Positions 31,706-44,500 of a stretch of 64,000 nucleotides of DNA are shown here, one piece after another; the first letter of the stretch is position 1, and each line of letters starts with the position of its first letter. The translations under genes and the position numbers were made by a program. Below the pieces are notes generated by a model, which saw only the letters and a list, made by a program, of their open reading frames with translations, searched no databases and was not told the DNA's origin. The DNA lies in the NCBI RefSeq assembly GCF_032854445.1, contig NC_088298.1:8667504-8731503 (forward strand), given 5' to 3'. The stretch is from Liolophura sinensis. Its lineage: Eukaryota; Mollusca; Polyplacophora; Chitonida; Chitonidae.

Positions 31706-34700
31706 ATGGCCTGGTTCACCTTGGGGCTTGTGATGATGTTATTTCCCGCAGGTAAGATGTTATCCATCATACAGATATCCACTTTATGTCCCAATAATAT
31801 TTTTACTCTAAGAAATCACAATTATAACTGTATAATGCCATAAAAGGACGTCAAATTACAGCTTACGAGGCCACACCAAAATAGTTATTTCTTTATATGG
31901 CTATATCGACATGCTGAGTTTACTTTCACTTTCAAATACATTTCGGTTGTTAACAAACGTTGAGTTTACACACGTGTGACAAAGCGAGCACACTCATAAA
32001 ACCCGAAGTGTAGTATTTAACACTTATGACGCTGGAGAAGTGATCACACTTTCAAAGTGTTGCAAAGAACACTTAACGACTGTTACATGTTATGTGCAAG
32101 TGTTACAATGAACACTTAACGACTGTGAAATATTATTTACAGGTGTTACCAAGATGGCTTGACGACTGTTACATGCTATTTACAGTTCATACAAAGAACG
32201 CTTTTAAAGTGTAGTCACTCACCTGCCTTTAAATGCTGCGCTTTAGCTGTAAAATTACACCAGTGTTTGTATCAGAGGTAACAGGAGAGCTTTCCTTTTA
32301 GCTCATGTAATTGGTCGAGTGCATGCTGGGATCGTATTTCCCAAGCAGCATCATAGTCATAACTTGCAAATGCTTAAAAACCGAACGTAGAACAGGAAAC
32401 GGCAAGAACTGTGGTTTGTAAATTGTTTTCCGGTAAAGAATCAGTGTACAAATTTTAATCTTCCTGGAACAAAACATTTTAATTGTACCTGTGTCTTTAT
32501 TTTGGGCTAAAGTCTTAAGATGTTTGATAAATACTGGCCCGGGGTCTTAGGATCATGAGATCTTTCTTCAAACACCGTTGTGACACAGGATGAATCATTT
32601 GGATAAGGTGTCGATATCCCTTATCAAACCAATCATTTGATACGGATGCATATATCACGATATGTTGTAGAAAAAAAAAACAGTATACCATGGTTACCCA
32701 TTATAAGCCTTTTTGATTTTACCCGATTCAAGACAGAATCCTATTTTTCTCATAGGGCGTACATAACAATTTATGGGTGAACAGGAATTCCGAGAAATCT
32801 ATGTTTGGCAAATGTGGACAGAGCGTGGCGGATCTCTGGCTATCCGTTTCTCAGCTGTGACAACCGTGACATACAAATCCGCTTAACCCGTGGCTCGATG
32901 ATATATAAGCGTTCATTTATTTATTTATTTATTTATTTGATTGGTCTTTTACGCCATACTCAAGAATATTTCACTTATACGACGGCAGCCAGCATTATAG
33001 TGGGACGAAACCGGGCAGAGCCCAGGGGAAACCCACGAGAGGAAGCCAGCATGAGCTGAGTGATGAGTGAGAGGCTCCTGGGTCAGTACGCTGCGCTAGC
33101 GCGCTGACCAACTGAGCCACGGAGGCCCCCATATAAGGATCCATGGTTGTCATATCAATAAGGTGCTTTTGCGGTGTATTCAAAGCACTCCTCAAATATC
33201 TAAATTTTGTAATCGACCTGAAACCTGTTTACGGACAATATGCGAGTTTGGAATTGGAATCAGAATAACTGGCTGCTTCTCTGTTACATCTTAGCCGCTT
33301 TATTTACTGTTTGCATATTGTTTATTCGCATATTCCTTTGGAAATTCGATTAACGATTTACCTTCCTTCAGAGTTTAAGGGTGGTTATACAAATGTTGAA
33401 CTTGAGGCTTTGATTGTGAAATGTAAAACCTTATGCATAATGGTCCTTATTGCAACTAAATGCCCTCTATGCATGAGTTTAAAGCATTACTTACAAATCA
33501 ATAAATGGCCTGAATATTGTACATACATGGAGAAGAATATGTAACCATTACTTACACTGAAATGAGAGATTTGTTTTAGCATCGGTTTCTTGACAACGGC
33601 AGGGAAAATCTAGGCAACGCTCTTGAGTGGTCGTCAACCAAATTTAGTATACAAAATGTGTTTGTATACTAAATATTGAATGTTGAAAAATACTTTGAGT
33701 AATTCTTCACCGCTGATGTCGAATGAATCGCAGCTAAAAAGAGCTGCGAAGGTCGGGGGGTGGGGGGGGGGGGGGGGGATGGCGTGTGCTGCTGCTTTTC
33801 AGGCATGCGCATGAACCTGGAGAGGAAGTCAGCGTGAACTGGATTTGAACTCACAACGACCGCACTGGTGCGAGGCTCCTGTGTCATTGCGCCTGCGTCA
33901 TTGGCACGCCACTGGTGCAATCAAAACGCCACTAAGATATATATTAGGATTATCGGCAAACTATAAACTAGCAAGGGTATATCGGAACACGATTTGAAAA
34001 CTCATTTTATCCATTCTTCTAGAACATTCCTCTTTTCAAGATGATTGAAAACCTGTTGGCTACTCCTTTTATGAATCAGTTTTATATTCGTACTTTTTTA
34101 GCTCTTTGGTGATTTGTGTTGAACATTGCTTTGGAAATTTTCCATTGCGATTAATGGAATTTGCGTTGCGATTATTGACCTGGAACGTGCATTTTGGCTG
34201 ACGGCTGGTATACGAATATCTGTTTTATCGCCCGGATTCAACGCTTTAGCCGCTAATTTTTGTATGACTGCGGTCGTGTTCACGGGTTGGGGATAACAGT
34301 ATAATCCTCGGGAAACCATTTACACCTGGCCAGATATAGGCCTACCTGAGAAACGTTCTGACGCAAAGCAACAGTCTGGAAAATGGCGTAACTCAAACAC
34401 TGCGTCAGTGGTCCAGCGATAGTTGTCTAAAGTATGACAGACCATGTATAAACCACTTGTCTCCGTGCAAGCCTTCCTACACTTTACATGCAGGAAGCCT
34501 AAATCGAACATTTAGCCTAACAGTTTATGCCACAAAATGGAAAAAATACACCAGTCTACAATATGAATTCCAACCCTCGCCCTGTGACCAAATGGACCGT
34601 GATGGTCGTGGTGTTCGGCATGGAGTTCCATGCTGTAAGACGGAATATGTCGCCATGTGACCAAATGGACCGTGATGTTCGGGATGTTCGGCATGGAGTT

Positions 34701-37700
34701 CCATGGTGTAAGACGGAATATGTCGTCATGTGACCAAATGGACCGGGACACTCGATGTGTTTGGCATGGCGTTCCATGTTGTAACACAGCGCATGTCGCC
34801 ACTGTGACCAAATGGACCGTGATGTTCGGGATGTTCGGCATGGAGTTCCATGGTGTAAGACGGAATATGTCGCCACGTGACCAAATGGACCGTGATGTTC
34901 GGGATGTTCGGCATGGAGTTCCATGGTGTAAGACGTAATATGTCGTCATGTGACCAAATGGACCGGGACACTCGATGTGTTTGGCATGGCGTTCCATGTT
35001 GTAACACAGCGCATGTCGCCACTGTGACTGAATGGACCGTGATGTTCGGGGTGTTTGGCATGGGGTTCCATGCTATGAGGGAGCGTGTGTCGCCACTGTG
35101 ACTGAATGGACCGGGACGCTCGATGTATTTGGCATGGCGTTTCATGTTACTTTATTTATTTATATGATTGGTGTTTTACGCCGTGCTCAAGAATATTTCA
35201 CTTATATGATGGCGGTCAGCATTATGGTGGGGGGAAACCCACGACCATCCGCAGGTTGCTGGCAGACCTTCCCACGTACGGCCGGAGAGGAAGCCAGCAT
35301 GAGCTGGACTTGAACTCAAAGCGACCGCATTGGTGAGGGATTCCTGGGTCATTACGCTGCGCTAGCGCGCTAACCAAAGTGTTTCATGTTACGACACGGC
35401 GTGTGTCGGTACTGTGACGGAATGGACCGGGACACTCGGTATACTGTTCTCCATCAACTCCAGAAGGAGACACCGCCATGATAGGACTGAAAACATATAA
35501 TATGCTGACAGTGACGTAAACCCACTTATCCTGGATCAGACAACATACTCCGGTTTTAATTGGACAGAAGAGTCACGTGAGGATGTGTATATTTCCGTAT
35601 CCTGCAGCCATTGTCATATCTGCGTCTGTTGATTGTTGGGGTGTGTAAAAAGCAACCACGACGCTGAATCGACCTTCCGCGTTAAATTAATGGGTGTTTT
35701 GAGGGATAAATTCTTTACACGGTTACTCATTGACAGTATACGGAAATATATGGCGCCGGTGGCCCCCTTACTGAGCTAGGCTGAGTAACTGTCTGTCTAA
35801 TAAAGCACTGACTTGTAAACATTAACTTTACGGCTTTGTTGATGCATGGGATTTGACATGTGGTCTGAGTATTGCTGAACAAGAGAATGGTACTTCAAAC
35901 AACTACTTTGGCGGGCTCTTAACTAACATAAGAACATGTGTGTTGTTGAGATTTGATGTACAGTATACATGTAAAATGGATTTGGCTGTATACACAATGC
36001 TTACGTTAATACTACTCACGTCAGAATAAAGCTCTGCATGAGAAAGAGGATGTAGACGCCGCAATACGTATACATTTGGCTAATATTTATTTAATACAAT
36101 ACATGTACGTATGTGTGTGTGTGTGTATATTCTCCGTAAATCTAATACCGAAATAACACTTCTAGAAGCTGAATGTGTCCCGGATTATAATATTTAAAAA
36201 AAAAAACGATTACGCAGCGCAACTAATTAAAATAATGGCATTTATATTTTACAACATTTGACATGTTGTATCATTTTAGCACTTCGTTTATTTATTTGAT
36301 TGGTGTTTTACGCCATACTCATGAATATTTCACTTATACGACAGCAGTTTAACACTTTGAAAATGATGACATTTTACATTTTAAAATAGAAAAAATTACG
36401 TTTTAAGACAGTGTATTTTTGTCTACGTTCATATGACTGAATGACATCAAAAGGTTTCCCTCTGGCTTACGCCTGCTCTCACTCTACAGTCTTCCGAGCT
36501 TTCGCAATCTGGTTAGCCGTCTAAATAAATCGATCAGGAAATAACGGCCCTATCAAACAATGCAATCCATTAGCGGTGTTCCTTGTTGTCGCGGCTGTTG
36601 TTTAAACAACAGCGAATCCGGAATGACCAACGTCATATAGGAATAATATAGGCGTGAATGAATAAGGCTTAATGGAGTGGTCAGTGGTCAGCTATAAAGT
36701 GACCGGAACAAGCAACTATTACTAATCACATACAAGATTACGATAAAGTCGATGTACTATGTGCATTATACAATACATTTGAGAGGCTCTTCTCGTGCTA
36801 GGCGAACTCTCAAATGCCTCGCTGTTTACGTGGATAAAAGGGTATTAGGCCCCGTTCTTTGGTTCGGGCTACAGCTATATGTGTTTTGGGTGTGTGTCAC
36901 TCTATGTGACGTCATTGTTCAAATATACAATTGTTCAACAGTGTGTGCCGGAGACGCGCATCCTGGTTCCAGGGCCTATAGATATTACGCGCCGATCCGA
37001 GCGATGTGAGGCCAGGGAACCAGGATGGTAAACTGTGTGCGAAAACGTGACTAATGTAACGTCACACAGCATTTCAACCAGGTTTGAATACAAAACAAAT
37101 ACCGATTATAAATAACTCACGTTTATCGAATGCACGCGGCTAACGTTGGGTTTTAGCCTAATTGTTCCATTGTAAGCCATTGGAAAAGTGCAATATCGAT
37201 TAGTAATCGTCAAGTGACTTTTCTCTTGTTCAAGCAGATTTCCCCAATAAAACCTGATTTCAATCAAATCGTTTCCGGTTCGAAAACATCTCCATGGCAT
37301 GCTTATACCTAGTTTCCAGATGCCTTTATTTAGGTACTGTCTACATAGTCTCACGTGATCGCTCTGTTCAAACTATGGTTACCGCGGATAACGTAGAGGG
37401 CGCTGTTGGAGCGTGCACGCCATTGTAAGAGTCCATTAGCAACCGGATGCGCTCCAGTGCCATGAACGGTATTTGAACCTACACGTATGTGATATCGTTT
37501 ACATGAATGGCCAGTGCTATAGTTCCGTTTATTTTCTGGTAACACCCTGTGTTATTTGCCCTGTGATTTTAGAAATCACGTGTCTGATATTGTTCAGAAA
37601 TGTGACCAATGCTACCTCAGCGTAAAATGTTCTGTATTGATTTACTTATTGATCGATTTATTTATTTATTCATTTATTTGATGTTTTTCGCCATACTCAA

Positions 37701-40700
37701 GAATATTTCACTTATGCGTCTGCTGCCGGTGGGAGGAAACCCGCCACACCCCGGGGGAATGGGTAGCCTGTAGACTATGAGTTGATAAATCATAATTAAA
37801 GCATTAATTGGAACTGGCCTGGTATAGTATGTATTTAACCCACTGTATACAAATGATCCAGTCCATCAATTTCCAGTATAATAGGTACTTCGCTTTACAC
37901 ATCACCGCAAGAGTTTTTTTGTATTTGAATTCTTTTATCATTATTATTACTCATCGTATGTGGTAAACAAATGGTCAATGACTCTTGTAATCTCCATGGG
38001 CAGATGGAGGAACGATAAAAAGGGATCGCATGCAGATAAAAACTGCCTCGTTTTGTGCTCACTACTAAGACCTAAGAGTAAAGAAACCGGACAAGTTGGC
38101 AAGGTGTTGGTATAATGTGACTGGGTGGGGTGTCATGTCTGGTGTCTGCGGCTTGATACTTCAGTGGCAGACGCACTTTGGCGGCATGGACTGGCCGTGC
38201 CACAAGAAGACACAATATATGTACACATACCTAATGACGTCCAATGACTCAAAAAGAGTTAAGTATGACGTACAACCCCATACATGCAGATAACTCTGTA
38301 CCATGGCTAATGACGTAAAAGATGCAGTGATGCTGATAGCTATTTGGTGATCTAGAGTGCCTTAAATTCTGTGTAGTCATTCCCCAAAGCAAACGCAGTA
38401 GAAAATAAAAAAGACACGATATGAAACAAAAATAATCACTACTGCAAACCAAAGTCAAATGTATCAGTATACTGTGTTCATCTGTCGACGGTCATGCTAA
38501 CCTTAGATAACGGTATATAATAACCTTATTTACAGTTTAAACAAAGAGAGAATTGTGGGTTGTGTGCTTGTTTCTGTATAAATACTGGTTGTCATAGAAA
38601 CCGTGTGCGATATGGGATGGTGGCCAGTCGCCAGTCAAAACAAGTAAGACGTTGTCACGTTCGTTTAGCAAAGATAACCACACAGTAATGAGAGCTTTAC
38701 ACAATTAACGGGGAAATATCGTTTAGCCAGGCTCCATTCATTTGAACATTTAACGTCTGTAACCATCCCCAAAGCAGCAAAAAATATCGGACTTTTTTTT
38801 CTCACCGGTAGGCCCGACAGTATTTTTAACCGAAAGGTGTGCCTGCTTTGATAAAAAAAACTGAAATGTTAAGTATACACTGTTAAAATTTTCCCGTAAA
38901 CGTTCACTGAAAAAGGTGCAACAGGACTGCATCCCATGCAGTAAAGTTTCACTTTTCATAAAATTATCCGTTTACTTTCGTAATGTAAAAGCTAACATTT
39001 ATCTTGGTAGACTTTTACAGGTCAACAGTAAACCTTGACTCAAAAAGATGGGGTCTGAAGATTTATATTCTTCATTCATGCTTATAGGCCTATTTGCTTA
39101 GTGATTTAATATACTTAATTTAAAAAAACACACAGGCGTCCTACATGGTCAAATGTAAACGCTCAGCTATATTGGGTGGAGAGTGAGATTTACCCGTGCC
39201 TGAACTTGTAAGAGATTACCATTTCAAGTAAAAACACTTTAGGTCATCTTGTAAATGTGGAATCATTACTGTAATAGGTAAACATTTACACAATATGTGT
39301 AAAACATTTACAGTAATCGCTAAACGTTTACTAGAAATTTTTACAGTGTATGAAGATAGCAATGGTATAAATCCCACGTTTTGGCAGTAGCGGAGGAAGG
39401 AAAGCATTCACTGTAATTCTTCAACCTTTTCGTATATTTGCAAGGTGTTTATTCAAGCAAATTCTTAAGCATTATTCACTGTAGACTGATAAAATTAAAC
39501 TTTTATTGAAGCCGTGAAGTTGGCCAATCCAACCAATGTTAACCAACCAATCTCCAAAATAAAATTAAATACATGCATAAGTCTCACTGAGAGTTGCTCT
39601 TGTGCAAAAAGGTTAAGGAGTTAAATAATAATGTTGGGGTAACATTTTCAAACTTGTTAGAAAATGACACTTTACAAAATGGTTAAGAAATGCTATGATT
39701 TAACACTGTACCAAAATAACACTTGTATATAGGTGGTACCAATGCTCCTATAGTTCTATACAATGCTCCGATTGAGATTTTGGAACTCCTATATACAGCA
39801 TTTAACTCGTTATACGATGTTTAAGACTTAACAGTTGCGACTTACAGTGGTTTTCCTCCATGATGCTGTATGGGCATTTCTGGTTTCCTCCATGATGCTG
39901 CATGGGCATGTCCAGTTTCCTCCATGAGGCTGCACGGGCATGTCCGGTTTCCTCCATGATGCTGCATGGGCCTTGTCCGGTTTTCCCCCTCCATGAGCCT
40001 AACGGCCACAATCTAACAGAACTATTCTTGAGTAGGCCTGTGTGATGTGAAACAGTATAATTAACAATAAATCAACGTGTATCAAATACACGGCATATGC
40101 CTCGAGGTCAGTGATTTACTCGGGTCACTCGAGTTTCTTCCACCCATTAACCTGAGTTATAAGTGTGACATTTTTAGATTCCGTGGGGGCATCCGTGGCA
40201 GAGTTGTTAGCGGGTTAGCAGAGCACAATGACTTAGGACCCATGCAGTGCAGACGCTGGGAGTCCAGCTTATACGTCCTTACAGCGCATGCGCCGGTGTC
40301 TACGCTTGCTTCATAGATCGCTGCCACCACTAACAATTTTTGTACAGAATCTTGAACAATTATTCTTTATACAATTAATTTACAGATAGAGGGAAAGAAA
40401 AAAGAAACATCTTAAATGATTTGTAATTATTAAGAACAAAAATATTAACAAATCAGAAACAGAACCATTAGTCCATCAAATGCTCGAATAGACCGTCGTA
40501 CAAACCACACATTTGCGCATGCGTTTCCAGATGTATCCTCCGAATGGAAAGTTAACAACCGGAGACGTCTGGGTTGTTTTTTTTTTATTAGCCATGTATA
40601 AACTCTATTCGTATTTACTTTCATGTGCACTTTCATTTCCCCACTTTGTCTCATTTTGTACTTTAATACAACTTGTGAAAAAATATTTTCCCCGACCAAT

Positions 40701-41561
40701 ATTCATTCATGAACAGAAAATGTTCGTAATTTAGCGAAGTACATGTTGTTTTTTGGGATCTTGATTGCAATTGTTTTTGTGGTTGTTGTTGTTGTTGTTT
40801 TCTTTTTCTGCTTGCAGTTGCGTGTTATTCGTACGCCAACGAAGCCTCGTTACGGGCCGCCATGTTTAATGGTTACAGCGACTCCATCCGGCCTGTCCTC
40901 GACCAGAACGACTCGGTACAGGTGCACTTTACTCTGGAGCTTCTCAACGTGGAGTCACTGGTAACACGCACAATACACTGTAAAAACTGTCTTATCCTGG
41001 TGTTTAGAAGTGAACACAGTGTTTTTACAAACAAAGATGAAAACTAAAGCCTGATCAACGAAGTATGCGTGTCTGGAGCACATATACATGTAAACATGAA
41101 AAACGCATTTAAACTGTTCAAAATGTACACTGATAAACATTTCACTGGTTTCTTCATGGAGTTTATGAAGTCTACATACAGTCCAGTCACTTTGTTGCAT
41201 GACTTTACAATAATTAAATGTGAAGTATTGTGATACAGGTTTCATTATAAAACAATGATGAAGTTCTTTTATTCAGTGTGTATGTAAAGAAAAACACTAA
41301 TGAAATACATCTTTGAATGCCTTTTAATGTTTTTTACAGAAGCAAATTTATGTAACACAAAGACAATACGATTTCCAACACTATAAATATTAAATTTATA
41401 GCTCTGCGTTTTTATTCAATTAGGTTCATCTTAAGTTTTTCATTCTATACGTTAATTGGGTCATCCGTGGCTCAGTTGGTTAGCACGCTAGCGCATTGTA
41501 ATGACTGGCCGCCGTCGTGTAAGTGAAATATTCTTGAGTACGGCGTAAAACACCAATCAAA

Positions 41562-41596
<35 letters not shown>

Positions 41597-44500
41597 ATAC
41601 GTTAATCTTAACTGGAAGGCCAAAAATACGTACTTAACTGTATTGCTTTACTTACAGGAGGTGAAAACACAGACACTGTCCTGTACCATTTGGCTTGTTG
41701 TTGTAAGTGACTTTAATTTCAAGCATGTAACTATTTTTATGTCCTAGGGTTTCGCAAATTTGGGCTGATAGTGAATGCGCAACTCTCTACTGATGAAGGG
41801 AGAAAAGCTCGGAGCTGCAAGATGTCTATAGTTTTGGCTTGATAGCACGTGTAAAGCTACTTGATCCGTAATACTTATAGATGTGTTCACCATGACTTAT
41901 GATAAAAATAGATCTGCGGAAGAAATATATTTTTTCGAATGGCGTATACATGTATATTACTTAAAGAGTGTAACTGAGACGGACGCATGCTGGTATAATA
42001 ATCTGGATCATTTTTCCTTTCCCGACGTCATAAGACGTGTCTACTGCGTTACGTAATCACTTTATGAGCGAAACGTCACAGAAACCGGGATACACCGCGG
42101 AAATGTAGAACACGCTAAACTGCTACACCTGTAACACGCATAACATAGAAGGTGGAGAAATCATAAACTCAGGGGGAAAACTGAAACAACATAACATTTG
42201 TGAGGGTTAAAGACTTATTCTAGTCAGCGCAATATTTTTCTTTGGTTTGTAGACTGACAAACACGGTTTTCCTTTAGTCATAAGTACCTTTCATTTTCAA
42301 TGGTCTGTTGTCAGTTTTGCGTTTTCCAAGTATATATAAATATATATATATATCTATTTGTTTGAGCGGTGTACTCAATAAAATGTCATTTATACGACTT
42401 ATGGTGCACATCTAGCATATGCTGTACGTCTAGCATATACTGCACGTCTAGAATATGCTGCACATCTAGCATATACTGCACGTCTAGCATATATTGCACA
42501 ACTAGTATATACTGCACGTCTAGCATATACTGCATATCTAGCATATACTGCACGTCTAGCATATGCTGCACGCCTAGCATATACTGCACGTCTAGCATAT
42601 GCTGCGCGTCTAGCATATATTGCACGTCTAGCATGTACTGTATATCTAGCACATACTACACGTCTAGCGTATACTGCACGTCTAGCATATACTGCACGTC
42701 TAGCATATACTGCACGTCTAGCATATATTGCACGTCTAGCATATACTGCATATCGAGGACATACCGCATATAAGGCACGTCTAGCATATGCTGCACGTCT
42801 AGGATATACTAGCATATACTGCACGTCTAGCATATGCCACACGTTTAGCATATACTGCATATCTAGCACATACTGCACGTCTAGCATATGCTGCACATCT
42901 AGCATATGCTGCACATCTAGCATATGCTGCACGTCTAGTATAAACTGCACGTCTATCATGTACTGCACGTTCAGCATGTATTGCACGTCTAGCATATGCT
43001 GCACGTCTAGCATATGCTGAAAATCTAGCATATGCTGCACGTCTAGCATGTCTTGCACGTCCAGTATATACTGCACGTCTAGCATATACTGCACATCTAG
43101 TATATACTGCACGTCTAGTATATGCTGAACGTCTAATATATACTTGGCCAATGGATGGATCCATTTTCATAACAAAAAGGCAATAGAATAAACCCGAGTA
43201 TTTGAGTGTTTGAACCAGAATGGGACAAACGCTGTTTCATAAGCCGCGTTCACACGGTTAATTCGATGTGACGGTTTCATCAAATTATTTGAAATAACGT
43301 TGGTATGTATATCATCAACGATGCATTCGCTGGTACTCTTGCTGGTGCTTTTGTTCTTGGAATGAGTTTATAACTGATTTATGGTGTTTGTGTTCACATT
43401 TATTTACACAGTCACATTTTACATTCCAATACACTCCAACGTGACCGCCGATGTATACAAGTGTGAGTGGAGTTACTGGTTCGGCTTTGTTTTCGTATGT
43501 GTGAGCTTTTATGCTCTTATCTGTCTATCCAAAAAACCTGACCGTCATTGTTTAAGTGAAAGATTCTTTTGTAAGGAGTTAAAATCCATCTATACAAATA
43601 AATATTTTGTTATTTAATAAATAAATATTGTTATTTCTTTTTCTCTCACAGAAATGGATGGACGAGAAAATGAAGTGGGACCCGAGTGTGTATGACGGAG
43701 CAGACAAGTTTTTCGTTCACAGTGGTGACGATAACGATATCTGGAAGCCTGATCTGTCCGTGTCTAACACGTGTGTATATAACCATGGAAGAGCATGGAT
43801 ATAACTGCAGTCAACAAATAACCTGTTAACTTTGACAGAAGTCTGTTGTCTGAGTGAAGTAAGAAAGCATTTTGCTATTATAACATAATAGTCTACCGTA
43901 TTCAACATATTTTCTCGTTAGCCTATTACAATCTTTATGTTGAATTTATAGATTATGATTTATTTATTTGATTGGAGTTTTACGCCTTACTCAAGAATAT
44001 TTCACTTATACGACGGCGGCCAGCATTATGGTGGGAGGAAGCCGGGCAGAGCCCGGGGAAACCCACGACAATCCGCAGGTTGCTGACAGACCTTCCCACT
44101 TACGTCCGGAGAGGAAGCCAACATGAGCTGGACTCACAGCGACCGTATGGAATATGAGCCTTACATTTAACAGAATAAGCTGCTATATACTGGCACAGGC
44201 AGAACGGTCTGACACAGTAGCAGATTGCATTCTAGCTTCACTCAGACAACTGACTTTGGGTAAAATATAGCAGATTAAGTATTCTAAGGCCAACCTGCGG
44301 ATTGTCGTGGGTTTTCTCCGGGCTCTGCCTGGTTTCCTCCCACAATAATGTTGACCGCCGTCGTATAAGTGAAACCCAGTCAAATAAATCAAATTTTTAG
44401 AGTAGGGTATCTGGCGGCCAAAACTATTAATTAATTGTTAACTAGAGACCACTGGATCAATTCCGTTTGTGTGAGTAGCAGCAGTCGTTTGACCGATTGC

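Noticed and set aside
34512-35145. Frames of 120-160 codons with HGTPCRTSRTSRS-type repeats
   Set aside because: By-product of the ~74-bp minisatellite; several overlapping frames on both strands are equally open.
36752-37009. 85-codon frame with a hydrophobic segment in gene B intron 1
   Set aside because: No family resemblance and no conserved neighbours; expected by chance in this length of sequence.
42399-43151. A 250-codon minus-strand frame rich in LDVQYM and ARRAVY repeats
   Set aside because: It follows an 18-bp tandem repeat inside a gene B intron; frames are open on both strands because the unit length is divisible by three.
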